Shown one piece after another: positions 31,675-42,335 of a stretch of 64,000 bases of DNA. Source of the DNA: Takakia lepidozioides (taxonomy: Eukaryota > Streptophyta > Takakiopsida > Takakiales > Takakiaceae); assembly GCA_030704615.1 (NCBI GenBank), contig CM060734.1, forward strand, positions 32,628,042 to 32,692,041, given 5' to 3'. Position numbers and translations under genes: made by a program. Position 1 is the stretch's first letter. The number at the start of each line of letters is the position of its first letter. The notes under the pieces are model-generated. The model saw only the letters and a list, made by a program, of their open reading frames with translations. It did no database searches and was not told where the DNA came from.

Positions 31675-32994
31675 AATTGGTACAAAGTTTCGCCGTGCAA
31701 AATTATCCATGGGCGAGGACCTTAAATTTGAGGTGAAGCCTCACGAGTCACCGCCCACAAACGCGCCTATTATGGAGAAAAAGCCACGCCTATAGGGTAA
31801 CATGTTCATCAGGTATGTGGGCTACTTATTCTTTATGTGTTAGTTTCGCAGAATTAATGTTAGTTTCGCCAATTTCGTTTCGATGTGGAAATTTCACGGA
31901 AATTCAGGGAATATGCCTTTGTGCTGATGTGAGCATGCTCACGCGCTACCCAACCTCCTTCCCAACAACCTTGCGACGGAAAACACGATCCTGCGACGCT
32001 GCAGAGTCGCAATGGCGACGCCCAACGCTAATTCCGCAACGGGCTTGGGTCGCAAGACCACGGGCAGCGACCATGTGGCGGCCTACTTTTGGGTTTTATA
32101 TTCCAACGCCGGCAACGTTGGGATGTTGCCGGTACGACGCCATTGGATGGAGGGGGGCAACGTCGGGCCATCGCCCGATGGAGGCCCCGCCCTGGGCTGT
32201 GGCGACGCCGTGCCGTCGCCCAATGAGGCCCCGCTTGGGATTTTGCGACGTCGGGGCGTTGCAGTATGGGTGCCTGGACATTGGCTCTTAACCGACCCCT
32301 GGACGTCGCTATTTAATGACGTGTCAAGAGCGACGTCCATGCGTCAGGGTTGCTATTCCGTGAACCTGGAGGCATGAGCCTGTGACCCCAGGAGCCCGTG
32401 AGCCTAGCATAGGCTCACGCCACGTCAGCATGGAATTCCGAACTTGCAGGGCCTATTTCCGAGGGAGGCGCCTATTTCCACGGATTGATTAACCCTTTCA
32501 GTCATTGCAGATGACATTTGTTACATCCATTCCATCCATCTGTTTCATCCATTTAGACGTGGTTTAAATACCAAGTCCTTGCATGCTAGGAAATGGATGA
32601 ATGTCGTTGTGTTTGAATGGAACGTTGTCCGGGATGAAATAGTGGATGTGGATGCATAGTCCTCTGCGTAGATGAATGTGGCTACGTCGTGTGTGTACGT
32701 ACGTATGCAATCCCGCCACATGTACGCACCCAATAATGCATATGCAATCATAGAGGGAAAGAATCTGATACGGGCAGGGAGGTGAACAGACAGGGAGGGA
32801 GGGACAATGGCGGACGCTAGAGAGGTGGAGTGAGCAGTGTCTCTAGAGGTTGATTGTTGGAGAGGATCGGATGGAGTTTGCAAGAAGGCAAAGTCGTGGG
32901 GCTTCTGTGCAGCAGACCATCCTTATCAAGAATGAATTTCAAAACAGTTTTTTCGGGGTTTTTTTTATTTTTATTTTTATTTTGGGGCAAAACA
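31675..32994. other. GC-rich GCGACG-word region, no gene
   Basis: 31855-31965 repeats the segment at 4180-4280. 31975-32345 is GC-rich with many GCGACG/CGTCGC words and gives open frames on both strands (32012-32377 plus, 32083-32340 minus) that I read as composition artefacts. Confidence 0.4.
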
Positions 32995-33815
32995 AGGGAC
33001 AATGGCCCTCATATTTCGTATGCGCCGGCGCATACCAGGCAACGGTGTTTTTCTTTAAAACAAATATATATTTTTTAATATTTTTTAATTTTAATGTTTT
33101 ACAAACCGGGGGGTAGTGGCCCTCATATTTCGTATGCGGCCGCGCATACCAGACAACGGTTGTTTTTTTGAAAAATTAATTAATTTAATTAATTTAATTT
33201 TTTAATTTATTATTATTATTTTTATTATTATTTTTACAAAACAGGGGACAGTGGCCCTCATATGTGCCAACACATATCAGACAACAGTGTTTTTTAAATT
33301 AAAACAAACAATTATTTTTAAATTTTCATTTATTTTTAAATTTTTGTCTTACAAAACAGGGCCGGTGGCCCTCATATTTCGTATACGCCGGCGCATACCA
33401 GACAACAATGTTTAATTTTTATTTATTTTTTAAGAATATATATATATATACACTAAACAGGGACCGTGGCCCTCCTATGTGCCAACGCATATCAGACAAT
33501 AGTGTTTTTTTTTTTTTTTTTTTTTAAATAATTTTTTAATTTGAATTTTAATTTGAATTTTTAATTCTTGTCTTACATAACAAGGGATAGTGGCCCTCAT
33601 ATTTTGTATGCGCGGGCGCATAGCGGACAACAGTGTCTTTTCATAAACTTAAGATATATATATATATTTGTTTTTATTTTTTGTTTTACATAACAAGGGA
33701 CAGTGGCGCTCATATTTCGTATGCGCGGGCGCATACCAAACAACAATGTTTTCTTTATTTAATTTAATTTATTTTTATTTTTACAGAACAAGGACAGTGA
33801 CCCTCATATTGTCAT
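32995..33815. repeat. hairpin minisatellite, about 8 units of 94-131 bp
   Basis: Units share ACAAGGGACAGTGGCCCTCA, a palindrome, CAGACAACAGTGTTTTT and an AT-rich spacer. Palindrome centres lie at 33018-33035, 33132-33149, 33260-33277, 33381-33398, 33476-33491, 33606-33623 and 33719-33736. Stems are GTATGCG/CGCATAC in several units but ATATGTG/CACATAT in the third, so two base pairs changed together. Loops vary (CCGG, GCCG, CCAA, CGGG). An eighth unit at 33788 lacks the stem. Confidence 0.8.
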
Positions 33816-36800
33816 TTTTTGGCTTCCTTGGATATAGGGTCATTATGCAGTAATCCGCGAAAATACGTCCCCTTTCTTAATGTTTTGACGACCCATCCAT
33901 GCTCATAATCATATATAATTTGTATTATGGGCTCATGATTTCCAGCTCACCGCTCACGGTTTAGCGTCCCTACCCGTGCATCAGTTTTTGGGTTATTTTT
34001 TAAACCCCCATCGGCGACGTTGCAAACCCCATTTTCCTATAGTGCCTATGGTGGCTGCTTGAAAGTTTATAATATAGTGATTGTGAGGGTATTTGGGTAT
34101 TGTTGTTATTGATTAATGCAGCTTTGACTCCCTCACACTATAACATTGGTTTGTGCATGTTGGAGTTCAAGGTTGGGGGACAGAGGCCACTCACTTCAAA
34201 ACACAATTGCTACACTTGGAGACCAGATTTGGGAGCATGTATAAAACAACAGTGCACAATTTCATGCAACAATAAGCGATACTGCAAGTGTCCACTGAAG
34301 CGGTCCCTATCGCTGGTGTGACCCAGTGTTCTCAGTAACTACTTGAGCTGTTTATCTCAAACAAGCCGAAAAAGTCTCCTGAAATCCCCTTCAAGAAAAG
34401 TGAGGTCTTTTTCTTTTGCTTTCAATAACCGTCCAAACATCCCAGAAACGAAGCTTTTGGTTCGTCACGTTGTTTTAATTAATATCAATAAAATTACACC
34501 CAACTAAGGGATAACTTATGTGAATAATGAGAGAGAGATATACTTATTCCTCCTCCTTTGGTTGTGAAGGCACAATCATCATAAGGATTTGTGGCGAGCC
34601 ATGGTGCGATGCTCAATTGTGGCGTGAAGGGTTGGGATTCTCGTTTCCTCGCATGCAATTAAATTTGGGGTAAAGTAAGAATAATGCCCCCCACGTTTGC
34701 GTGGGCCCTGTCCATTAGAAATTCCACCTGCGATACAAGCTCGCAATATGAGCTCCTCATCTTTAGAGGGTGCACGCGCCCTCTGTATTCTGTCCTTTAG
34801 TAGATTTTTTGAGATTTTCCAAAATTTCTTTATTTTTGGACAAGCTGAGTATGTAATATTTCTGGATTTTTAGACATATTGCTTGAGTTAAGTCAAAAAT
34901 CTCAACAACCCAAAATATAATTAATTTGTGTCGAATCTGACAGCAACGTAGGGTATAAAGGAGAAGCGCGCTCTCTTCTTACTACATACTAAGTTGGAAC
35001 TAGTTACTTACTACTAAATTAGTATTACTTACTAAGTTAGTACGGTGTTATAGTGGTATGTCCATTTTGGCATACCAGACTCGTCCTCCTGGTAGGTCCA
35101 ACTTGGCTCTTGGGTCCAACTAGTAGGGCCAGTGTAAATTAGGACAGACGAAGGTAGGTTATAAGATGGGTATCAATATCTCCAATTTTGAGATACTACC
35201 CTCGTCCTAGGCATGGGTATGGCAAAAACTCAAATGATATACTGGGGCGGCATGTACAATGGTATGGTATACCCCAACACTCATCATATTCCATTCAAAG
35301 CTGAAAAAAAAACCAGATTGAGGGCAACATACAAAAGGTTAAAAAAAAAATTGCAATCACAAAGCCGATATCCTCAATCTTTTGCGTCTCCCCACATCAA
35401 AGATCCAGCCGCAAAAATGAAACCCCTCCCATAACAAACACAACATGGCACACCCTAACCATAACTGCTACCCTTCCTATCGAAACACTCCCCTCTAAGT
35501 ACTGTGCAATCGCAGTATTGCTATGCAAGCTACTGTAACTGTATGGTATCAGTTTGGGTATGTTTGGAAGCCTAAACCCTAAGTTCTACACACACCCAGG
35601 TATAGGCTGCATGACACACCATCCGGGTTGGTTTTGGCATACCCTCACCTATACCCTTGCACACACCCCACCCCACACTGGTTAACCCTTGCAAACACCC
35701 TCCTCGCCCCGATTGTTGGCACATACAAACACAACACTGGTTCCCAAAAAACCCACAAACATGAACCATAGATGTATTAATTAATAGAACAGCTGGCTAA
35801 GATGAAATAAGCCCCCTAGGGATAAACTGCAAGTTCGTGTTCAAAATAGTTGATGGTTCTTATGCGCTAAAGGAGTGAGCGGTGAATGAAGCACTGTAGA
35901 TGAGTTAGAGACCAGCCCAGGTGGCACTGCTGAGACTGTTTTAGACCACAACAGATTGTAGACCAATAGAACGCAACAAGATGTAGAGCAGTAAATCCCG
36001 TGGATTGTGTGAGAGAATTAGTAAGGGGATTGGTCACTTAGGCACCGAGTGAATCTGATCATGGGTTGTATGAACGTCATGTATTATGAAGCCTAATGAG
36101 AGAAGTGGAAACAGTAGTTTTGTACAGGATGTGTCACCTGTCTTTGCTCAGTCATTGCATAGCGTGAATAAGTTGTGAGCAAGGTTCAGACAGATCTCAG
36201 AGTACTGAATATGTAGAAACAGCTCAGAATGACGGCCTTGAGAGTGCATGACAGACTGGTTTGGAACATGATTGAAATCAACCACTAAGGTGTAATGAGC
36301 ACGAGCATCTAGACAGCAACGGCGAATAGTGAATACACTGTGGGCAGAGATTGGTAGAATACAGTGCCGTGAGGACTGCCTGCAGTGAAATCCAGGGAAG
36401 CGTTGATCAGATTAACACCGTTGAACATGGTGTAGCTCAGTGAGGGATGGCAAGGTGCAGGGGCTTGTACGCGTGGCCTACACGGGATGGTATCTCGTGC
36501 AATCATGCACAAATGAACAGGGAGTCGCTTGGGGGATGAAGCATGTGTTCAGTGAAAGTCAGGTGTGGCCGCCCATGTCGTTTTCTCTTCCGCTGCAGCG
36601 GCATGATGCGGTCGCATTGGACTGACGGGGCGAGTGGCCCTGTTCAGTTCTCGTGGTGGGAAGAGTAGAGCCCCCAATTTTACCTTATAGGATCAGGTCG
36701 AGAACTCTAAATTCATCACTAGCCTTCCATCCAAAACACTAGGGTTTGGCCTATGACCGAACAGGCGTCTGACCAATCCTCTATGACTCAACAGTACAGA

Positions 36801-36916
36801 AATTCACTCAACAGTCCATCATGGTCAATACTCTCAGGAAATGGTGGATGGTCTGAGTAGCTACACAGATCAATGAATGAAGCAAGACACTCGCATCTTT
36901 CCAAGAAAACATCCTT
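33816..36916. other. no gene recognised (3.1 kb)
   Basis: Several short frames on both strands (34100-34321, 35213-35434, 35572-35769, 36309-36512) lack motifs. The stretch 36640-36916 is the probable 3' flank of the PDF-PPR gene; part of it (from 36838) is duplicated at 45339. Confidence 0.45.
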
Positions 36917-37300
36917 TCACCAGTAATCCCCACAAGAACAAATGCCATCTTCAAAGTGGTGAAAGCGGTTAGCGTCCCGTACAACAATTGCTCGGCCAAC
37001 AATCTTTGAGATGAATTTGGTGGAGGTGTGGCAGTCACCACACACTCGAAGATTCTTGATGAGACGGAGAGGCGTCCTAGGGATCGTGCTGATCAGCCCA
37101 AAACCAATGGCCAGCTTCTCACTGTGGTGGCAAAGAGAAAATTCCTTTTCCCCCTCCCCCACATCATGCAATACAAAGCGCGTGTCAGGCACGTACCCCG
37201 CCTCCTTCATCTGCCCAGACAATCTTCTCAGCTCAGCATGGATTTCCTTAATTCTGGGATGCAACTTGTCATCTACAATGAAGGTGTGCACACTGTTGCC
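36917..37300 (-). other. DYW deaminase domain of the PDF-PPR protein
   Basis: PGRCCIEVGNSVHTFIVDD, then [32 protein letters not shown] with the HxE zinc/glutamate pair, [20 protein letters not shown] with CxxC(H), and [15 protein letters not shown]. All catalytic ligands of the cytidine-deaminase fold are present in sequence. Confidence 0.85.
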
Positions 37301-40228
37301 AACCTCAATGCAGCAGCGACCTGGCTCCTTTCTAACCCCTCTGACCTTCATCATTCTTCTCACCTTTGCAGTATCATCCCACCTGCCAGCTGCAGCATAG
37401 ATGTTTGAGAGCAACACATAAGTCGCGGCATCCTGTTCATTCCACTTGAGGATAGATGCTGCCGCATGTTCAGCCATCTCCACATTGCCATGGATTCTGC
37501 AGGCACCAAGCAAGGCCTTCCACATCACAACATCTGGATTGATTGGCATTTTATTAATCAGGTCCACTGCCTCATCCAGTTGTCCCGCACGTCCAAGAAG
37601 GTCCACCATGCAGCCAAAGTGCTTCACTGTCGGAGTGACACCATGATCTTGAGTCAGGGAATCAAAGTAGCGTCTTCCTTCATTCAGTAGGCCAGTGTGG
37701 CTGCATGCAGAGAGAACACATATAAAGGTGATACTGTCCGGCTTCAAGCCGTTCTTTTGCATTCCTTCAAATAGTTGCACGACCTCCCTATGACAACCAT
37801 GCTGAGCATATCCTGCGATCATCGCGTTCCACGACACCACATTTCGTTCAGCCATATTGTCAAATACTCCCTTTGCATCCTCAATGCACCCACATTTGGC
37901 ATACATGTCCACCAGGGCAGTGTCCAGAATGACATTTGGTACAATTCCAGCTTTGATGATGTCACCATGCACCTCTTTGCCCTTTTCCAGGGCTGCCAGG
38001 CTTGCACAAGCATTGCAAATGCACACAAATGTGATGTGGTTGGGCTTCATCCCTTCCCCCATCATTTGCTCATAGGTCTCCAAAGCCTCCATCCCGCGTC
38101 CCTGCTGTGCATACCCTGCAAGCATCGCATTCCACGACACCACATTTCGTTCAGCCATACTGTCGAACACTCCCTTCGCATCGTCGATGCTCCCACATTT
38201 GGCATACATGTCCACCAGGGCAGTGTTCAGAATGACATCGGGTACAATTGCAGCTTTGATGATGTCACCATGCACCTCTTTGCCCTTTTCCAGGGCTGCC
38301 AGGCTTGCACACGCATTGCAAACGCACACAAATGTGATGTGGTCGGGCTTCATCCCTTCCCCCATCATTTGCTCATAGGTCTCCAAAGCCTCCATCCCGT
38401 GCCCCAGCTGTGCATATCCTGCAATCATCGCACTCCACGACACCACATCTCGTTCAGCCATACTGTCGAACACTCCCTTCGCATCCTCGATGCTCCCACA
38501 TTTGGCATACATGCCCACCAGGGCAGTGTTCAGAATGACATTGGGTACAATTCCAGATTTGATGATGTCACCATGGACCTCTTTGCCCTTTTCCAGAGCT
38601 GCCAGGCTTGCACACGCATTGCAAATGCACACAAATGTGATGTGGTTGGGCTTCACCCCTTCGCACATCATTTGCTCATAGGTCTCCAAAGCCTCCATCC
38701 CGCGCCCCTGCTGTGCATATCCTGCAATCATCGCACTCCACGACACCACATCTCGTTCAGCCATACTGTCGAACACTCCCTTCGCATCCTCGATGCTCCC
38801 ACATTTGGCATACATGTCCAACAGGGCAGTGTTCAGAATGACATCGGGTACAATTCCAGATTTATCGATGTCACCATGGACCTCTTTGCCCTTTTCCAGA
38901 GCTGCCAGGCTTGCACACGCATTGCAAATGCACACAAACGTGATGTGGTTGGGCTTCACCCCTTCGCACATCATTTGCTCATAGGTCTCCAATGCCTCCA
39001 TCCCGCGCCCTTGCTGTGCATATCCTGCAATCATTGCACTCCACGACACCACATCTCGTTCAGCCATAGTGTCGAACACTCCCTTTGCATCCTCGATGCA
39101 CCCACATTTTGCATACATGTCCACCAGGGTATTGTTCAGAATGACATTTGGTACAATGCCAGCTCTGACAATGTCGCCATGGACCTCTTTGCCCTTTTCC
39201 AGAGCTGCCAGGGCAGTGTTCAGAATGACATTTGGTACAATTCCAGCTTTGATGATGTCACTATGCACCTCTTTGCCGTTTTCCAGGGCTGCCAGGTTTG
39301 CACAAGCATTGCAAATGCACACAAACGTGATGTGGTCGGGCTTCACCCCTTCCCCCATCATTTGATCATAGGTCTCCAAAGCCTCCATACCACGTCCCTG
39401 CTGTGCATACCCTGCAAGCATCGCGTTCCACGACACCACATCTCGTTCAGCCATAGTGTTGAAAACTCCCTTTGCATCCTCAATGCACCCACATTTGGCA
39501 TACATGTCCACCAGGGCAGTGTTCAGAATGACATCTGGTACAATTCCAGCTTTGACGATGTCACCATGGACCTCTTTCCCCTTTTCCAGGGCTCCCAGGC
39601 TTGCACACGCATTGCAAACACAAGAAAACGTGATGTGGTTGGGCTTCACCCCTTCGCGCATCATTTGCTCATAGGTCTCCAAAGCATTCCTACCACACCC
39701 ATGCTTGGTAAATCCTGCCAACATTATATTCCACGTGATCAAAGATCGATGAGGCATTCTGTTGAACACTTGGTGAGCATCCATGATGCTCCCGCACTTA
39801 ACATACATGTTGACAAGGGTGTTGAGTAGAAAAACAGTTGGGATGAATCCACTTTGGATAATGTGAGTGTGCACCTGCTTTCCAGCTTCCAGGCCTTTCA
39901 TCTTGATGCACTTACGCAAGAGACAGACATACGTATCTGAATCTGCTGAAATGCCTCCTTGGTTTAAAGTCTGTAGAGCCTCTTTCAGTCTGCCTGCCTC
40001 ACAAAGCATCTTCACATGCCCAGAAGTGCCAGAAGAGGCATTGTGGACTCGCTCTCTTGATCCTCTTCCAGAAGCTGTGGTCATGGTTGAGGTGCCTGAT
40101 TTTATCAACTGTGCCGCTGCAGCTGCTGCCTTTAGTTGACCATCTACCCATGCAGGTTTCTTGTAGCTATTGATCCACAGGGAATCATAGGTAATCTTGT
40201 GCTTGAAATCTGGCCCTCTTGGATGAAT
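36917..40228 (-). CDS. PDF-motif/PPR-DYW fusion protein, main exon
   Basis: Minus-strand exon of 1103 codons ending DGICSCGDYW and TGA at 36917. Order: second half of an OSB PDF motif (IHPRGPDFKHK..SLWINSYKKPAWVDGQL), short Ala/Ser linker, then about eight P-L-S triplets of PPR motifs at a near-exact 303-bp (101-residue) period ([60 protein letters not shown]), E motifs, and a DYW deaminase domain with HSE (HxE), CGDCH (CxxC) and DYW end. DYW-PPR proteins deaminate C to U in organelle transcripts, each motif reading one base. The PG box is PGRCC rather than PGCSW. The exon begins after AG at 40229-40230, phase 0 with the exon at 40422-40499. If the PDF part is not used, the first ATG is at 40084. 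One S motif is collapsed near 39210. Intact and possibly functional. Confidence 0.85.
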   Translation of the reverse strand: MHPRGPDFKHKITYDSLWINSYKKPAWVDGQLKAAAAAAQLIKSGTSTMTTASGRGSRERVHNASSGTSGHVKMLCEAGRLKEALQTLNQGGISADSDTYVCLLRKCIKMKGLEAGKQVHTHIIQSGFIPTVFLLNTLVNMYVKCGSIMDAHQVFNRMPHRSLITWNIMLAGFTKHGCGRNALETYEQMMREGVKPNHITFSCVCNACASLGALEKGKEVHGDIVKAGIVPDVILNTALVDMYAKCGCIEDAKGVFNTMAERDVVSWNAMLAGYAQQGRGMEALETYDQMMGEGVKPDHITFVCICNACANLAALENGKEVHSDIIKAGIVPNVILNTALAALEKGKEVHGDIVRAGIVPNVILNNTLVDMYAKCGCIEDAKGVFDTMAERDVVSWSAMIAGYAQQGRGMEALETYEQMMCEGVKPNHITFVCICNACASLAALEKGKEVHGDIDKSGIVPDVILNTALLDMYAKCGSIEDAKGVFDSMAERDVVSWSAMIAGYAQQGRGMEALETYEQMMCEGVKPNHITFVCICNACASLAALEKGKEVHGDIIKSGIVPNVILNTALVGMYAKCGSIEDAKGVFDSMAERDVVSWSAMIAGYAQLGHGMEALETYEQMMGEGMKPDHITFVCVCNACASLAALEKGKEVHGDIIKAAIVPDVILNTALVDMYAKCGSIDDAKGVFDSMAERNVVSWNAMLAGYAQQGRGMEALETYEQMMGEGMKPNHITFVCICNACASLAALEKGKEVHGDIIKAGIVPNVILDTALVDMYAKCGCIEDAKGVFDNMAERNVVSWNAMIAGYAQHGCHREVVQLFEGMQKNGLKPDSITFICVLSACSHTGLLNEGRRYFDSLTQDHGVTPTVKHFGCMVDLLGRAGQLDEAVDLINKMPINPDVVMWKALLGACRIHGNVEMAEHAAASILKWNEQDAATYVLLSNIYAAAGRWDDTAKVRRMMKVRGVRKEPGRCCIEVGNSVHTFIVDDKLHPRIKEIHAELRRLSGQMKEAGYVPDTRFVLHDVGEGEKEFSLCHHSEKLAIGFGLISTIPRTPLRLIKNLRVCGDCHTSTKFISKIVGRAIVVRDANRFHHFEDGICSCGDYW

Positions 40229-40421
40229 CTGGACCCACACTCTATCCCTGGTCCTTCAGCTATCCATGCCTCTGCACAGATCATGCATACATCCTTGCCT
40301 TGCTGCTAGCAGCTGACAATGACAGCCTAGATTTGTTCTAGGAAACACCCAACTCAACTTATCACACTAGTTCCTATGCTCAATTGCATCTGCTACTCTC
40401 TGTAATCCAACAGGCATTCAC
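40229..40421 (-). other. phase-0 intron splitting the PDF motif
   Basis: GTGAAT donor (40421-40416) and AG acceptor (40229-40230). Joining gives WWDNRGKK then IHPRGPDFKHK, the continuous OSB PDF motif. The same donor position is used by all PDF first-half exons in the window. Confidence 0.7.
40260..40400. repeat. dispersed repeat: OSB intron block
   Basis: GCTGACAATGACAGCCTAG and neighbouring CTTCAGCTATCCATGCCTCTGC recur at 9815-9890, 10378-10460, 11636-11735, 29240-29345 (inverted) and 40835-40920, always beside PDF second-half exons. They are paralogous intron sequence rather than an independent transposon. Confidence 0.7.
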
Positions 40422-40499
40422 CTTTTTGCCTCGATTGTCCCACCATTGACCGGGGTCAGAAAAGTATTCATTCCACAGCTTCTCCTCGTCTCTGTTACC
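40422..40499 (-). CDS. PDF-motif first-half exon (OSB-like)
   Basis: After an AG acceptor at 40500-40501, encodes NRDEEKLWNEYFSDPGQWWD NRGKK without a stop and ends at a GTGAAT donor. W..YF.DP.QWWDNR..K is the strictly conserved half of the organellar ssDNA-binding PDF motif. It joins in phase to the PPR exon. The upstream phase is 1, so a further exon is needed; the copy at 40680-40811 or 40995-41071 is the nearest candidate, but I could not identify a donor in 40680-40811. Confidence 0.7.
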
Positions 40500-40679
40500 T
40501 GCTTCTGGATATTTTCCTGTTGTCACATTGGCAGTATCATGTCAAAGTCACTCCAAACTATCAAAGATTCACTCAACCAGCTAACTTGCAGAATTCAACA
40601 TGGAAATTTAGGGCCGATTCTGATAAGAGGAAAAAACAAGGTGAAATGTGTTGAAGATGGTGCCTTCATTAGCAGTGCC

Positions 40680-40811
40680 TGATTTTATCAATTGTGCCGT
40701 TGCTGCTGCGGCTTCCAGTTGACCATCTACCCATGCAGGTTTCTTGTAGCTATCCTTCCACAGGGAATCATAGGTAAAGTGGAGCTTGAAATCCGGCCCT
40801 CTTGGATGAAT
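40680..40811 (-). CDS. PDF-motif second-half exon, upstream copy
   Basis: Encodes IHPRGPDFKLHFTYDSLWKD then SYKKPAWVDGQLEAAAATAQ LIKSG, a variant of the 40228 exon with HK of PDFKHK changed to LH. Open until 40608. The 3' splice boundary is not clear. Confidence 0.6.
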
Positions 40812-40994
40812 CTGGACCCACACTCTATCCCTGCTCCTTCAGCTATCCATGCCTCTGCACAAATCATGCATACATCCTTGCCTTGCTGCTAGCAACTGAC
40901 AATGACAGCCTAGAATTCTTCCAGCAAACACCCCAACCATACTTATCACACTAGTTCCTATGCTGACTTGCGTCTGCTTCCAACAGGCATTCAC

Positions 40995-41071
40995 CTTTTT
41001 GTCTCCATTGTCCCACCATTGACTGGGGTCGGAAAAGTGTTCATTCCAAAGCTTCTCCTCATCTCTGTTAT
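40995..41071 (-). CDS. PDF-motif first-half exon, upstream copy
   Basis: Encodes NRDEEKLWNEHFSDPSQWWD then NGDKK, with the same GTGAAT donor. WWDNG replaces WWDNR. Pairs with 40680-40811 as a second PDF motif. Confidence 0.65.
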
Positions 41072-41239
41072 CTATTTTTGGATACTTTCCTGCTGCCACA
41101 TCGGCAGTAACTTGTCAAAGTCACTCCAAACCACCACAGATCCACCCAACGAGCTAACTTACAGAATTCAATATATGCATCTCAGGGCCGAGTCTGATGA
41201 GAGGGCAAAACAGGCTGAAATAGGTTGACGAAGAAGGTG

Positions 41240-41616
41240 CCCTCACCACATTGTCCTTGACCTTGTGTCACGACCCATGGAGGATTTGACCGACCATCAA
41301 CCCAAAAGGACCTCTTGTGTGTGCTGCTTGTGTCTGTAGTCAGGTAATGTCGGATTGGTCTGTGAGAACCACCACGGTGCAGCTGAGCAGGCAGAGATTG
41401 AAACACGGCCTGCTAAGACCAAGCTGACTCTCCCAAGAACCTTCTAAACATCAGGAAGAATACCAAATCATGGTACTAACAGGAGCCAAGAGCCCACATT
41501 TGCAGGATGGACAAACTTCTTCACATCGTACATTAAGAAAAAGCCACACCTTGGGAGTGCGGTTGCCCCACCATCGTGAAGGATCTTTAAGAAAATCATG
41601 CCAGCTCTGCTCCGTG
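41240..41616 (-). pseudogene. third PDF motif (exon pair), frameshifted
   Basis: 41550-41616 encodes TEQSWHDFLKDPSRWWGNRT PK with acceptor and GTGTGG donor. The partner near 41260-41370 reads PDYRHKQHTQE and, after one extra T, WVDGRSNPPWV. The unit 41183-41622 is the same as the tandem units at 11801 and 12217. The frameshift means this motif is lost unless an unseen splice site avoids it. Confidence 0.6.
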
Positions 41617-41989
41617 CTCCAAGGTAGAGGTTTGTGCTCGAAAATCCGACAGCATCAACATTTTGACAAGGTCCTTTACTGAGGGGTGCTAGTGAGCTTT
41701 CAACAACATTCATGCAAGTTGTTTTGGGCTCCATTGGGCTCTACACGAGGAGGAACAACGAACATGTCCAGACTCACACAGATGCTAACCCAGCTTATGT
41801 TTGCAGTCTGGAGATTGTAGAGTGTTCTCTGAAAACAACCAGGGACGAAGGCGCTGAGCAGCCAGAGTCTTTAACGCTGGGTCTTGGCATTTAAGTTTTT
41901 CTCACGTTCCAATATGTACCCATGTCGTTCAAAAAATAAAATCAGCCAAAGCCGGGTGGACCCTAAACCCTAAACCTGTTTATGCATGC

Positions 41990-42335
41990 ATACACCACTT
42001 CCTTGAACCTGTTTCCAGTCTGTGACATGGGTGAGGCCATCATGGATGACCTCGAGGGTTTACCCACTCTCGGCACTGGACTGAAATTCAAACTAAGGGC
42101 GAGTAGCCTACCTTTGAACAGCAAACAGACGCAGAGAGGAAAGAGGGATTGTAAGCGCCTGTTGTGTGGGCAAGCTGAAGACAATAGTGAAGGTCAGGTA
42201 AGTCTGAAAGCCATGACCCTGTTGGATAAAACTGACTTAGAGGCTTAAGTTTCCAAAGTCATCTGTTCCCAGAAAATTGTCTAATGAAAATAAGCTAGAG
42301 GGTAAGATCGCTGAACCTGTTTCCAGTCTTTGACA
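41990..42335 (+). pseudogene. LINE ORF2 fragment
   Basis: Matches 345-540 of the LINE at 1-940 (CCAGTCTGTGACATGG, CTTGTGTGGGCAA-like), then jumps to material like 250-340. The knuckle is lost after its first CxxC (CKRLLCGQ). Decayed. Confidence 0.65.

Noticed and set aside
32012-32377. 121-codon GC-rich frame
   Set aside because: Both strands are open over the same GCGACG-rich sequence; no domain. Composition effect.
37775-39829. 684-codon plus-strand open frame
   Set aside because: It is antisense to the PPR repeats and stays open only because the same 303-bp unit recurs; its residues (HHISFSHTVEHSL) match no family.
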